NCBI RefSeq assembly: GCF_021129235.1
Contig: NZ_JAJOMA010000006.1
Location: 294,335-358,334, forward strand
DNA from: Kineosporia mesophila
GTDB taxonomy: Bacteria > Actinomycetota > Actinomycetes > Actinomycetales > Kineosporiaceae
Length of the DNA: 64,000 bases
Direction of reading: 5' to 3'
This document shows, one piece after another, positions 44,080 to 52,753 of the stretch. Position 1 is the first letter of the stretch, and every line of letters starts with the position of its first letter. The notes under the pieces were generated by a model. The model ran no database searches and was not told the origin of the DNA. It saw nothing but the letters and a program-made list of their open reading frames with translations. Made by a program: the position numbers and the translations under genes.

Positions 44080-45681
44080 CTACTTCCGTTCTGCCAGCCA
44101 GCCCTGGAGCATCGCGGCGACGTCGTCGGGCTGATTGTCGACCATGGCGGACACCTCGTCGCGCATCCGATCGCGGGACAGGTCGGCCTCCTGGGCCAGG
44201 GCGAGCTGCTGGTTGTTGGCGATGGCCTGCGGCGACAGCAGCATCCCGTCGGGCAGGTCCGAGGCGGTGGCTTCGATCCGGGCCTCTTCCTCCTCGATCT
44301 GCTGCTTCTTGCGACGGCGCAGGAAGATGATCACCGCGATGAGCACCAGCAGCGCCAGGCCGACCTGCTTGGCCAGGCTCAGGTAGCCGGCCGTCTTCTC
44401 GGAACTGGCCTGGGCGTCCAGGGCCTTCTTCGCCGCGTCGGCCGCCGAGGTGTCGAACGGCAGCACGCTGACCTGCACGCTGTCACCGCGGGCGGTGTCC
44501 AGGCCCAGGGCGTTGGTGACGAGTTGCGAGGCGGTGTTGGTGTTCATGGCCCCTGCCGTCTTGCTGTTGAGCACGACCGCGACGGTCATCCGTTCCACCT
44601 TCCCCGGTGCCGCCTGGACCTCGGCCACGCTCTGGTTCACGGCGTTGTTCACGGTCGACTGGTACCGCCCGTAGTTCCCGGCGCCGCCGCTGGAGCTGAG
44701 CGGTGTCGGCAGGGTCTGTCCCAGCGTGCCGCCGGCGGCCGCGTTGTTGCCGCTGTACGTCTCGGTCACCTGGGCCTCGCTGATCGGCGGCGGTGTGGGT
44801 GTGGACTGGGTGAAGATCTTGCTGGTGGTCTTCTGCTGGTCGAAGTTGAGGGTGGCGTTGACCTGTACCTTCGAGTTGTTCGGCCCGACCACCGCGTTCA
44901 GCACGTTCTCCACCGAGTTGTTCATCCGGCTTTCGAAAGCGGCTGTCTGAGTGTCGGTCTGACCGGCGTCCGAGGCGGCCGAACCGCCGCCGGCACCGGA
45001 ACCCGAGAGCAGTTCCCCGCTCTGGTCGGTGACCGTCACGTCGTCGGGGCTCAGGTTCGCCACCGACCCGCCGACCAGCTGGGTGATCGACTGCACCTGG
45101 CTGTCGGTGAGTTCCGTGCCGGGCTTCAGCTTGAGCAGCACCGACGCGGTGGGCTTCTGATTGTCCTCGGAGAAGACGCTCTCCTCAGGGATGGCGAGCT
45201 GCACGACCGCCTTGTCCACCCCGTCCATCGCCTCCAGGGTCTTGCCCAGCTCACCCGAGAGGGCCCGCTGGTAGGCGACGTTCTGCTGGAACTCGGTGGC
45301 GGTGATGCCCTGGTCGTCGAGCAGTGACCAGCCCTCGCCGCTGCTGCCGTTGGCGCTGCCGGCGAGGCCGGCCGCGGCCAGCTTGATGCGCTCGGAGTAG
45401 ACCTGCTCCTTGGGCACCAGGATCGCTGTTCCCGAGTCGGCGAGCTGGTACGGCACCCCGTCGGTGTTCAGCTGTTCCGTGATCGCGTTGGCGTCCTCGC
45501 CCGAGAGACCGCCGTACAGCGGTGTCCAGTTCGGTTGCGAGAGATACTTGCTGAGGGCGAAAGCGGCCAGCAGCAAGGCGATGACACCGATGATCACGAC
45601 GGCGCGCTGTCCGGCGGTGAAGCCGTTGGCGAACGTGCGCACCCGCGTGGTGACTGCCTTGGCGTTGAACTGAGGACTCAA
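44080..45681 (-). CDS. fliF: MS-ring protein FliF
   Basis: A 533-aa membrane ring protein. It has an N-terminal helix (VIIGVIALLLAAFALSKYL), the YscJ-like domains (PLYGGLSGEDANAITEQLN, then ALSGELGKTLEAMDGV) and a second helix near 430 (VGLALLVLIAVIIFLRRR) before the FliG-binding tail. The start is TTG at 45681, overlapping the fliE stop as TTGA, with GGGGA about 7 nt upstream. Confidence 0.94.
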   Translation of the reverse strand: MSPQFNAKAVTTRVRTFANGFTAGQRAVVIIGVIALLLAAFALSKYLSQPNWTPLYGGLSGEDANAITEQLNTDGVPYQLADSGTAILVPKEQVYSERIKLAAAGLAGSANGSSGEGWSLLDDQGITATEFQQNVAYQRALSGELGKTLEAMDGVDKAVVQLAIPEESVFSEDNQKPTASVLLKLKPGTELTDSQVQSITQLVGGSVANLSPDDVTVTDQSGELLSGSGAGGGSAASDAGQTDTQTAAFESRMNNSVENVLNAVVGPNNSKVQVNATLNFDQQKTTSKIFTQSTPTPPPISEAQVTETYSGNNAAAGGTLGQTLPTPLSSSGGAGNYGRYQSTVNNAVNQSVAEVQAAPGKVERMTVAVVLNSKTAGAMNTNTASQLVTNALGLDTARGDSVQVSVLPFDTSAADAAKKALDAQASSEKTAGYLSLAKQVGLALLVLIAVIIFLRRRKKQQIEEEEARIEATASDLPDGMLLSPQAIANNQQLALAQEADLSRDRMRDEVSAMVDNQPDDVAAMLQGWLAERK

Positions 45682-46076
45682 AGCTGCATCCCCATGATCT
45701 GCTGGAACGACTCAAGCGCCTTGTTGCGCAGGGTCGTCGTCAGCTCGACGGCGGTCTGGGCCTCGACCGCGGCGATCACGTAGTCGTGGACATCGTTGAG
45801 GTCGCCGGTGGCTGCCCCGATCGCCTTGTTCTGGGCGGTGATGTCGAGGTTCTCGACGCTCTGCAGGCCCTTGCCCAGCGCGTTGCCGAACGAGTCGCTG
45901 CGGGCCGAGGCGGCCTCGGTGATCGCGGAGGTGCCGGCGCCGGGCACCGAGATGTTCTCGATGCTGCCGACGTCGGCGGTGCCGAGCCCCGCGGCCATCT
46001 GGCTGTAGAGATCGGCGCCGGAGATCAGGGCGCTGGGGTCGGTCACACCGACCGCGGCGACGGGCATGACGCTCAT
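45678..46076 (-). CDS. fliE: Rod-MS-ring junction protein FliE
   Basis: A 132-aa protein with the C-terminal FliE signature (NDVHDYVIAAVEAQTAVELT, then LRNKALESFQQIMGM). The N-terminal 60 residues are less conserved and Gly/Ala-rich. ATG 46076 is chosen; GTG 46085 inside the flgC end would add three residues. Confidence 0.92.
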   Translation of the reverse strand: MSVMPVAAVGVTDPSALISGADLYSQMAAGLGTADVGSIENISVPGAGTSAITEAASARSDSFGNALGKGLQSVENLDITAQNKAIGAATGDLNDVHDYVIAAVEAQTAVELTTTLRNKALESFQQIMGMQL

Positions 46077-46077
46077 A

Positions 46078-46476
46078 TCAGCCACGTCCCATCTGGATCG
46101 CGGCCTGGTAGGCGGCCCGCACCCGGTCGAGATTGGCGGTGTTCGCCTGGTAACCGCGTTGCGCCATGACCATCTCGGTCATCTGGTCACCCATGTCGAT
46201 GTCCGGCCGCCGCACGTAGCCCTGGGCGTCGGCGTAGGGGTGCTCGGGGTCGTAGACCAGCTGCCCCTTGGCGTCGCCGAGCTCCACGCCGGCGACCCGG
46301 ACACCCGAGCCCACCCCGCCGTTCTCGACCGACTGGGCGATCACGTAGCGGGCCTGGAAGGCGTCCTCATTGCTGGGACGCACCGTGTTCACGTTCGCGA
46401 TGTTGTCCGACACGGCGTCCATCCAGTTCTGGTGGACGTACATACCGCTGCCGGAAATGTCGAGAGATTCAAACAT
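46078..46476 (-). CDS. flgC: Rod protein FlgC
   Basis: A 132-aa proximal rod protein. It starts FESLDISGSGMYVHQNWMD, then SDNIANVNT, and ends with DQMTEMVMAQRGYQANTAN, both rod-family signatures. AGGAG stands 8 nt before ATG 46476. It is 1 nt from the flgB stop. Confidence 0.94.
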   Translation of the reverse strand: MFESLDISGSGMYVHQNWMDAVSDNIANVNTVRPSNEDAFQARYVIAQSVENGGVGSGVRVAGVELGDAKGQLVYDPEHPYADAQGYVRRPDIDMGDQMTEMVMAQRGYQANTANLDRVRAAYQAAIQMGRG

Positions 46477-46477
46477 G

Positions 46478-46834
46478 TCAGTTGCTCCTGATCGCGGCAC
46501 GCAGCAGGCTGAAGCGATCGCCGGTCGCGCGAAGGGCCAGCTCGTAGCTCATCTCGGTCTTGACGCTGCTGACCGAGGCTTCGCCCAGGTCGACGTTGTT
46601 GCTCGTGAGATCGCCGGCGGCCCCGGAGTACGCGACCGTCGGGGTGACCACCTGGGTCGGGTCGTCACCGTTCGCCAGTGCCTGCTTCAGCTGACCCTCG
46701 AAATCGACCGAGCGAGCCCGGTAGTACGGGGTGTTGACGTTGGCGATGTCGTCGCTGATCGCCTGCTGCCGCTGGGACAGACCGTCCAGTGCGGTGTGCA
46801 GGGCTTTGATCGAGACGTCGTCGAGCATGGACAT
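46478..46834 (-). CDS. flgB: Rod protein FlgB
   Basis: A 118-aa proximal rod protein with AISDDIANVNTPYYRARSVD near the start and the C-terminal helix MSYELALRATGDRFSLLRAA. ATG 46834 has AGGG 9 nt upstream; ATG 46828 is the next in frame. It is the first gene of the long structural operon. Confidence 0.93.
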   Translation of the reverse strand: MSMLDDVSIKALHTALDGLSQRQQAISDDIANVNTPYYRARSVDFEGQLKQALANGDDPTQVVTPTVAYSGAAGDLTSNNVDLGEASVSSVKTEMSYELALRATGDRFSLLRAAIRSN

Positions 46835-47182
46835 GGAACGTCGCCCTTCCCGGGAACTCGCGGGCACAATCGTCGAATGACTGGGGGGTCGCGCCGATCC
46901 GTGGCGCTACAAGAGCGGTCCTTGCTCAGAACCAGGCTTCGACGCAAGCTCATCGGGTCTTGAGGGATGCTCCGTTCCTGTGAATGTCGTTCATCCGAAA
47001 GAACCAGCCACCCTTGAGATTCCCGGCGGAATGCCGGAAGGTGAAGGGTTCGCGGCTTTTGGCTGGACCGGCCGGGCGACCGCCGAACCGGTGAGGCGGA
47101 CACCGCCTCGAGAACTCGTTCTCCGCGTCCAAAAGCAAGAAGCACGGCCATCGGGGGATGACCGTGCTTCTGTGTCGGCTGC
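46835..47182 (-). other. Upstream region of flgB
   Basis: About 350 bases without a gene. It must hold the promoter of the flgB-led operon. A CCCGATGA sequence (complement of 46949-46956) resembles a sigma-28 -10 box, but no TAAA stands at the right distance. The terminator of the preceding operon lies at its far end. Confidence 0.4.
47138..47171 (-). terminator. Rho-independent terminator of fliD-fliS operon
   Basis: The arms pair AGAAGCACGG-CAT with ATG-CCGTGCTTCT around a short loop. On the minus strand the stem is followed by TTGCTTTTGG. It starts 12 nt after the stop of the 110-aa gene. Confidence 0.75.
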
Positions 47183-47515
47183 TCAGCCGTTGATGTCCAG
47201 GGTGGAGCCCATCCGGGCTTCCGAGGCCCGGGTGAACGTGGGCCGGATACGGGAGATCTCGGAGCGGAACTCCTCGCGCAGGAAGCGGGCGCGAAACTCC
47301 AGCTCGGTGACCCAGCGCTGCAGTTCCTCGGACCGGTGCCGGAAGGACTCCGGTGGACGTCCGGGGGGAGGGGCGATCGGCCGGAGCGCGAAGACGTCGT
47401 GCCGGCTGAGGGCCACTTCGAACTCGTGCATCGATTGCTCGACGGCGTCGAAATAGCTTGACCAGGCGGCCGTGGCCTCCCGGTTGGCGGCTCGGACCGA
47501 GTCGGTGGTGGTCAT
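47183..47515 (-). CDS. FliT-position protein, unrecognised
   Basis: A 110-aa protein, largely helical by composition, with an aromatic-rich start (WSSYFDAVEQSMHEFEVAL) and a charged helix (LEFRARFLREEFRSEISR). It follows fliS by 6 nt and ends the operon before a strong terminator. In many bacteria this slot holds fliT, the FliD chaperone. Sequence similarity to FliT is not evident, so the role is inference from place and size. Confidence 0.55.
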   Translation of the reverse strand: MTTTDSVRAANREATAAWSSYFDAVEQSMHEFEVALSRHDVFALRPIAPPPGRPPESFRHRSEELQRWVTELEFRARFLREEFRSEISRIRPTFTRASEARMGSTLDING

Positions 47516-47521
47516 CAGATG

Positions 47522-47920
47522 TCAGCCCACCGGAGAGGGGCTCGTCGACGCTTCCAGCGTGAGCGCCTGCTTCCAGGCGTCACGTAGTGGTTCCAGCATT
47601 TCTCGCACCGCCAGAATGCGCTCCGGCTGCGGGGGCAGCCGGCTGCTGTTCAGCTCGTTGACCATCCACAGGTACAGGCTCTTGAGGCCGGCGCCCTCGG
47701 GCCAGGCCGCCACGTCGAGGCTGCTCCACAGCTCCAGGATGATCTCCTGGGCGTGCTGGATGCGGTTTCCGACCGTGGAGTGGTCCCCGGTCCGCATCGC
47801 GGCCTCGGCGACCGCGAGATCGCCGATCAGCCGGTCGTAGAGCATCGTCAGCAGGCGCTGCGGTGAGGCCGTGTGGGCGGTGTCGTCCGCGTACCGTGAC
47901 CGGGCCAGTCCGTTCGGCAT
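47522..47920 (-). CDS. fliS: Flagellin chaperone FliS
   Basis: A 132-aa four-helix protein that keeps flagellin unfolded for export. The signatures are SPQRLLTMLYDRLIGDLAVA and AQEIILELWSSLD. AAGGAG stands 5 nt before ATG 47920, which fixes the start. It follows fliD. Confidence 0.93.
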   Translation of the reverse strand: MPNGLARSRYADDTAHTASPQRLLTMLYDRLIGDLAVAEAAMRTGDHSTVGNRIQHAQEIILELWSSLDVAAWPEGAGLKSLYLWMVNELNSSRLPPQPERILAVREMLEPLRDAWKQALTLEASTSPSPVG

Positions 47921-47964
47921 TCGTACTCCTTGACCTCGCAGGCATCTCTCCGGGCAAAGCTGAG

Positions 47965-48002
47965 CCGCAGGGCCCACGCCGGGATCGGGGCGGGCCCTGC
48001 GG
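47965..48002 (-). terminator. Hairpin between fliD and fliS
   Basis: Perfect 11-bp arms, CCGCAGGGCCC and GGGCCCTGCGG, with a 16-nt loop, just after the fliD stop. It may weaken read-through into fliS. Confidence 0.6.
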
Positions 48003-48008
48003 ATCGGA

Positions 48009-49892
48009 TCAGCTGGACGAGGAGCTGCTGCTGCTGTTGAAGAAGCTCGCGAGCGAGCTCTGCTGCGCCTTCAGCGCGGAGAGCGAGCTCTCCATCGCCG
48101 TGAACTTCGCCGTGATGCTGGAGCGGTACGCCGCCAGACGGTCGGTCCAGGCGTCGATCTGTGTCTGCAGATCCTTCACCTGGGTCTTGGCGGTGGTCTG
48201 GGCCTGCACCAGGGTGCCGGTCTGAGAGTCGCTCATCTGGCTGAAGAGCGACCCGAACTGCTGGGCCAGGCCGGGCTTGTAGGTGATGTCACCGATGTCG
48301 CCGGTAGCAGTGCTGTTGACCAGGATCGACAGGCCCGCAGAAGGGTCGTCCGAGGTGGGGGGCACGGTCAGGATGTTCCCGATACCCGTGGCCTCGACGC
48401 CGTTGATGGTGCCCTTGATGTCAGCACCTTCGGTGGTCTGGCTGACGGTGGCACCGGCGACGGCACTGCCGCTCGATGTCTCGGTGAACTTGACCTCGAA
48501 GGCGCCGGCCGAACCCGGGTTCGTCGAGGTGAAGGAGAGATTGCCGCTGGCGTCGGCCGCCGCGGTGATGCCCATGCCGGACTGGGCCAGCATGGTGTTC
48601 AGTTTCGCGGCCACCGCGCTGGCATCCTCGCCGGAGGCGACGTCGTACTTGACGGTGGTGCTGCCCCGCAGCAATGCCACCGTGCGCCCGACCACACCGG
48701 TACCGGGTGGGATCACCTGCCACTGCTCGGCCTTGGCCTGCGAGGTGACGTCGACGGCGTAGGTGCCGGCCTGAGTGGCCGATGTGGCCCGGGAGAGACT
48801 GGCGCTGGCGGACTTACCGGTCGCGGCGGTGAAGGAGGAACTGGCCCCGTACGCAGCCATCGTGCCGGTCGGATCGGTCTTGAACGCGGTGTCGAACGTG
48901 GTCTTGTCGAACTGCACCTGTCCACCCGAAGTGACGGACAGGCCCGGGGCGTTCATGCCGGAGACGGTGCTCAGGATCTGCTGCTGCAGGGCCCGGACGG
49001 TGCTGTCCCCGAGCAGTGGTCCACCGGTCTTGGTGCTGGAGTCCCAGGCCGTGTTGGTCGTGATCGAGCTCAGCAGGTTGTTGATGTTGGTAACGACACC
49101 GGAGATCTGGTCGGACACCTTGGTCGTGTCGACCGCGCTGCCGACGGTGACGCCGGCCTCGACCTTGCCGACCGTGAACGAGAGGCCCTGGGCGACGTCG
49201 CTGAAGGTGTTCGTGGCCGAGGTGACGGTGTAGGCATTACTGCCGCTGCCGCCGATCTTGATCTCGGCGTCGGCCCCTTCGGCCAGGATGTTCATCTGGG
49301 CGCCGGCGCCGGGGAAGCCGCTGAGCCCGGACAGGGTGAACTGGGAAGCCTCACCGGTGGTGGTGGAGGCGACCTGCAGGCGATAGGTGCCCGGCGAGGT
49401 CTGGACCGCGGACGCCGTGACGCCGGCGTTCGCGCTGTTGATGGCCGAGACCACCTCGCTGAGCGAGCCGGTGCCGACGTTGATCGAGGTGGACGTGCCG
49501 TTCTTGTCCAGCGTGATGGAGCTGCCCGACGCCACCGTGGCGGAGAGCGAGTTCACCGAGCCGTTGGAGATCAGCGAGTGCGCGCTGGCCACCGAGGTCA
49601 CGTCGAAGGTGAGCGAGTTGGCCACGCTGCCGGTCGCGGTCGCCGTGACGGAGGAGGACGACGAGGTGGCCGAGGTGGTGGCCCAGGAGCTGGTGTTGGC
49701 CAGGCTGCTCATCTGGGTCACGAGCGAGCCGATGCTGCTGAGCATCGAGCTGTAGGCGCTGACGGCGCTGTTCTGCTCGATCTGGCGGTTCTTCAGGAGT
49801 GTCTGGGAATTGCCCTGGACGGACACCAGTTTGTCGACGATCGATTTGGTGTCCAGGCCAGAGACGATGCCACCGATGGTAAGCGAAGTCAT
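48009..49892 (-). CDS. fliD: Filament cap protein FliD
   Basis: A 627-aa cap protein. The start SLTIGGIVSGLDTKSIVDKL and the C-terminal coiled coil (TQIDAWTDRLAAYRSSITAK, then FTAMESSLSALKAQQSSLAS) are family hallmarks. The middle is Ser/Thr/Ala-rich, and the protein ends in a run of serines. ATG 49892 has AGGAAG 9 nt upstream. A strong hairpin separates it from fliC. Confidence 0.93.
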   Translation of the reverse strand: MTSLTIGGIVSGLDTKSIVDKLVSVQGNSQTLLKNRQIEQNSAVSAYSSMLSSIGSLVTQMSSLANTSSWATTSATSSSSSVTATATGSVANSLTFDVTSVASAHSLISNGSVNSLSATVASGSSITLDKNGTSTSINVGTGSLSEVVSAINSANAGVTASAVQTSPGTYRLQVASTTTGEASQFTLSGLSGFPGAGAQMNILAEGADAEIKIGGSGSNAYTVTSATNTFSDVAQGLSFTVGKVEAGVTVGSAVDTTKVSDQISGVVTNINNLLSSITTNTAWDSSTKTGGPLLGDSTVRALQQQILSTVSGMNAPGLSVTSGGQVQFDKTTFDTAFKTDPTGTMAAYGASSSFTAATGKSASASLSRATSATQAGTYAVDVTSQAKAEQWQVIPPGTGVVGRTVALLRGSTTVKYDVASGEDASAVAAKLNTMLAQSGMGITAAADASGNLSFTSTNPGSAGAFEVKFTETSSGSAVAGATVSQTTEGADIKGTINGVEATGIGNILTVPPTSDDPSAGLSILVNSTATGDIGDITYKPGLAQQFGSLFSQMSDSQTGTLVQAQTTAKTQVKDLQTQIDAWTDRLAAYRSSITAKFTAMESSLSALKAQQSSLASFFNSSSSSSSS

Positions 49893-49931
49893 GGGCGTGG
49901 TCTTCCTGTGCACAGTGCGACAGCGGGGCTT

Positions 49932-49977
49932 GTGACGATGGGCCGGGCATACGAAGCCCTGCCCGGCCCATCGTCAC
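49932..49977 (-). terminator. Strong hairpin between fliC and fliD
   Basis: Perfect 17-bp arms (GTGACGATGGGCCGGGC and its complement) with a 12-nt loop. It is the second of two hairpins downstream of flagellin. Confidence 0.75.
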
Positions 49978-49992
49978 GATGTGAAACTAGAA

Positions 49993-50022
49993 CCGGGTGG
50001 CGGCTTTTCGATCACCACCCGG
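49993..50022 (-). terminator. First hairpin after flagellin gene
   Basis: Arms CCGGGTGG and CCACCCGG lie 8 nt after the fliC stop. On the minus strand they are followed by TTCTAGTTTC. With the next hairpin it forms a tandem terminator. Confidence 0.6.
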
Positions 50023-50029
50023 CCCGGAA

Positions 50030-50866
50030 TCACTGCAGCAGCTTGAGGATGCTCTGCGGCTGCTGGTTGGCCTGCGCCAGCATGGCGGTACCCGCCTGCG
50101 ACAGGATCTGCGCCTGGGTGAAGCTCACCATCTCCGAGGCCATGTCGGTGTCCTGGATACGCGCGTTGGAGGCGGTCAGGTTCTCCACCGACACGTTCAG
50201 GTTGTTCACCGTGTGCTGGAAACGGTTCTGGTAAGCACCCAGTGTCGCCCGGGTGGTGGACACGGTGTTCAGTGCGGCGTCGATGGCGTCGATCGCCGAC
50301 TGGGCCGAGGCCGTGTCGGTCAGGGACACCGAGCCGGTGTCCACGGCGAGACCGGTGGTGGTCATGGCCGTCCCGGTGAGGTCGGCCGTGATCCGGTCGT
50401 TCGCCGAGTTGTTGGCGCCGATCTGGAAGGTACCGGTGTAGGTGCCGTCCAGAAGGTTCTGGCCGTTGAAGTTGGTCGTCCCGGCGATCCGGTCGATTTC
50501 AGACTGGAGCTGGCTGAACTCCGTCTGGGAAGCGGCCTGGGCGGAAGCGCCCTGCGAACCACCGGAAGCGGCCTGGACGGCCAGGCTTCGCATACGCTGC
50601 AGGATGACCTGCGTCTCGTTCAACGCACCGTCAGCGGTCTGGACGACGCTGATGGCATCCTGAGCATTACGGACAGCAACGCTCAGACCACCGATCTGCG
50701 CCTGCAGCCCCTGAGAGATCGCCAGGCCGGCCGCGTCGTCAGCCGCACGGTTGATGCGGTAACCACTGGACAGCTTCTCGAGGGAGCTGTTCTGGCTGGT
50801 CTGGGTGTTGCTCAGGTTGCGGTAGGCGTTCAGAGCGGCCACGTTGCTGGTCACGTACAGACCCAT
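50030..50866 (-). CDS. fliC: Flagellin
   Basis: A 278-aa filament protein with complete D0/D1 ends: [38 protein letters not shown] and, at the C-terminus, [20 protein letters not shown] ending in LKLLQ. The central variable region is only about 90 residues, so the filament is of the smooth, short type. AGGAGG stands 5 nt before ATG 50866. The same frame stays open upstream to 52516, but that part is antisense to other genes. Confidence 0.95.
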   Translation of the reverse strand: MGLYVTSNVAALNAYRNLSNTQTSQNSSLEKLSSGYRINRAADDAAGLAISQGLQAQIGGLSVAVRNAQDAISVVQTADGALNETQVILQRMRSLAVQAASGGSQGASAQAASQTEFSQLQSEIDRIAGTTNFNGQNLLDGTYTGTFQIGANNSANDRITADLTGTAMTTTGLAVDTGSVSLTDTASAQSAIDAIDAALNTVSTTRATLGAYQNRFQHTVNNLNVSVENLTASNARIQDTDMASEMVSFTQAQILSQAGTAMLAQANQQPQSILKLLQ

Positions 50867-50976
50867 GATGTCCTCCTTGGTCGGGTCGAATTCCGATCCA
50901 TCCGTGGACCGGGACAGCATCCTCATCGGCGGGGGTGCTGCGGTCATGAAGGTTTCCGGAAAGTTTTTCGCCGGAA
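50867..50976 (-). promoter_or_regulatory. Flagellin promoter and leader
   Basis: The minus strand has GCCGATGA (50930-50923), a good sigma-28 -10 box, but no TAAA at the right distance. The leader of roughly 50 nt has several GGA motifs, three of them between short GGTC/GACC arms and one in the ribosome binding site. These are potential CsrA sites. A palindrome TTTCCGGAAA lies at 50953-50962. Confidence 0.45.
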
Positions 50977-51891
50977 CTACAACCGGGCGTCGACGTCCGG
51001 GGCGGACGAGAGGTAGCGGCCGACATTGACCCGGCTGCTGACCGTGGAGCGCCGCGCGACCGCGTCCACATACGCGTCCCTCCGTCGCCCACGGGCCCCC
51101 TGGACCGGCTGGCTGACCGCACCCGAACCGGCCCTCGCATCGGCCTCCAGGAGCCGGGACAGGGCCTCCCGCAGGAGTTCCAGTCCCTCGGCCCGCAGTT
51201 GCGACACCCGTGACTGGGTCACGTTCAGCTCGGTCGCGAGCTCGGTGAGCGGCCGGCTCTCCAGGTAGTACCCGCTGACCACCAGGCGCAGGCGGTCGGG
51301 CAGCTCGGCGATCGCGTCCCGGAGATAGCCGACCCGTTCCGCGGCGACCAGGGCGTCTTCCGGCTGCGGGGCCGGATCGCGCAGGGTCGCGGCCAGGCCC
51401 TCTCCCTCGGGGGTGAAGGAGTCGAGGGAGAGCAGGGAGGCGCGGTCCTGCCCGCCCCGGATCTCCCCGATCTCGCTCTCGGTCAGACCCGAAGCGGCGG
51501 CGAGCTCGCTGTCCAGGGGGGTTCGCCCGAGTGCCACGGTGAGCGCCTCGGACGTGACCGCCAGGGCCCGGGCCCGGCTGCGCAGAGAGCGGGTCGCCCA
51601 GTCGCGCTGGCGCATCTGATCGATCATCGCCCCGCGGATGCGCGTGTTCGCGAAACGTGCGAACGGCACACCCAGGGTGGGATCGAACGACTGCGCCGCC
51701 TGAACCAGGGCGAGCGCGCCGGCGCCGGTGAGGTCGTCGGAGTCCAGGTGCCTCGGCAGACGGGAAGAGGTCTCCCGGGCGATGTAACCCACCAGGGGCA
51801 GGTGCTCCCGGACCAGAGCCTCCACCTCGGCCGCCGAACGGGGGGAGGCGGACTTCCCGGACGTCTGGGGGGAGTTCAGAAGATCGGCCAC
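50977..51891 (-). CDS. fliA: Flagellar sigma factor (sigma-28, FliA/WhiG family)
   Basis: A 304-aa sigma factor. Region 2 runs [20 protein letters not shown] to [15 protein letters not shown]. Region 4 is [20 protein letters not shown] with the [23 protein letters not shown] 50-residue Arg/Gly-rich tail follows. GTG 51891 (VADLLNSP) is chosen because upstream sequence lacks a plausible domain, though the frame is open to 52044. It should direct RNA polymerase to late flagellar promoters. It is immediately upstream of fliC. Confidence 0.88.
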   Translation of the reverse strand: MADLLNSPQTSGKSASPRSAAEVEALVREHLPLVGYIARETSSRLPRHLDSDDLTGAGALALVQAAQSFDPTLGVPFARFANTRIRGAMIDQMRQRDWATRSLRSRARALAVTSEALTVALGRTPLDSELAAASGLTESEIGEIRGGQDRASLLSLDSFTPEGEGLAATLRDPAPQPEDALVAAERVGYLRDAIAELPDRLRLVVSGYYLESRPLTELATELNVTQSRVSQLRAEGLELLREALSRLLEADARAGSGAVSQPVQGARGRRRDAYVDAVARRSTVSSRVNVGRYLSSAPDVDARL

Positions 51892-52251
51892 GCTTGGTCT
51901 TCGACCGCTGCGCGCCCCAGCTCGACCACCGCTCAGGAGTTCTCCGGCAAAGCATCCGGATGGAGCAAGACCCCCCGCGCGGGGGAGCGATTTCGGGACG
52001 GGACGGGCCGGAGCCAGGCAGATCGCCGGGACTGGATCGCCCACTGGGGCTCAGGTCGGCCACCCGGATGCCGACAGGCATTGCATGCTCCGGCAATGCC
52101 GGAGCGGGTGCGGCGGGAAAAGGAAGCAGCCAGGTGGATGAATCCCCCACCGCGGTGGTCAGCATTCCCGGACGTACGCCGATCGAACGACCGGATGAAC
52201 GCGTCCGGTGCTTGAGTAAACCGAACTCGGAACCCCTTTGGAGATGTCCCG
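51892..52251. promoter_or_regulatory. Divergent fliA / flgN promoter region
   Basis: A 360-base region between divergent operons with no convincing gene. It contains a perfect palindrome (CCCCCGCGCGGGGG, 51972-51985) and a hairpin (GCTCCGGC-AAT-GCCGGAGC, 52087-52105). On the plus strand GCCGATCG at 52178 is a possible sigma-28 -10 box for flgN, with only a weak -35 (TCAG). The flgN ribosome binding site is GGAG. Confidence 0.4.
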
Positions 52252-52749
52252 ATGAGCCTTCCCGATCTTGCCGCCGTGCTGTGGCGACAGCGCGAGCTGA
52301 TCGAGCGGCTCTGCTATCGCCTGGAGTGCGAGCAGCTTCTGCTCGCCGCCGGCCGGATGAACCGAATCGCCTTTGCCGTTTCCGAGGTGGAGACGGTCGT
52401 CGAGGACCTGCAGGTGCTGGAGCTCCAGCGCGGGGAGGCGGCCGACCGGGCCGCCGCCGAGCTCGGTCTGCCGGCCGGAAGTGGTCTGTCCGACCTGGCT
52501 GCGGCTTCGCAGCCACCGTGGACCGGGGTGCTGCTCGAGCACCGCGCCGCCCTCATCGCACTCACCGCGGAGCTGCACGCTCTCGCGGACGCCAACAAGA
52601 CCATGATCAGCAGCGGCATGGCGCTGGTCGAGGCCGCAATGAACTCTCTCGGATCGCTGTCCCCCCACCAGGCCGTGGGTTACGACGCGACCGGCCATGC
52701 CGATCCAGTAACCGGGCGTCTGCCCGCCGTCATCGATCGGGTGCTGTGA
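52252..52749 (+). CDS. flgN: FlgN-type chaperone
   Basis: A 165-aa mainly helical protein ([20 protein letters not shown]). In size and position directly before flgK and flgL it matches FlgN, the chaperone for the two hook-filament junction proteins. GGAG precedes the ATG. Sequence conservation in this family is low, so the call leans on context. Confidence 0.75.
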   Translation: MSLPDLAAVLWRQRELIERLCYRLECEQLLLAAGRMNRIAFAVSEVETVVEDLQVLELQRGEAADRAAAELGLPAGSGLSDLAAASQPPWTGVLLEHRAALIALTAELHALADANKTMISSGMALVEAAMNSLGSLSPHQAVGYDATGHADPVTGRLPAVIDRVL

Positions 52750-52753
52750 CCAC

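Noticed and set aside
50867..52516. Apparent long N-terminal extension of flagellin
   Set aside because: The open frame upstream of the flagellin ATG runs antisense or out of frame through fliA and non-coding DNA; the ribosome binding site and normal flagellin start fix the start at 50866.
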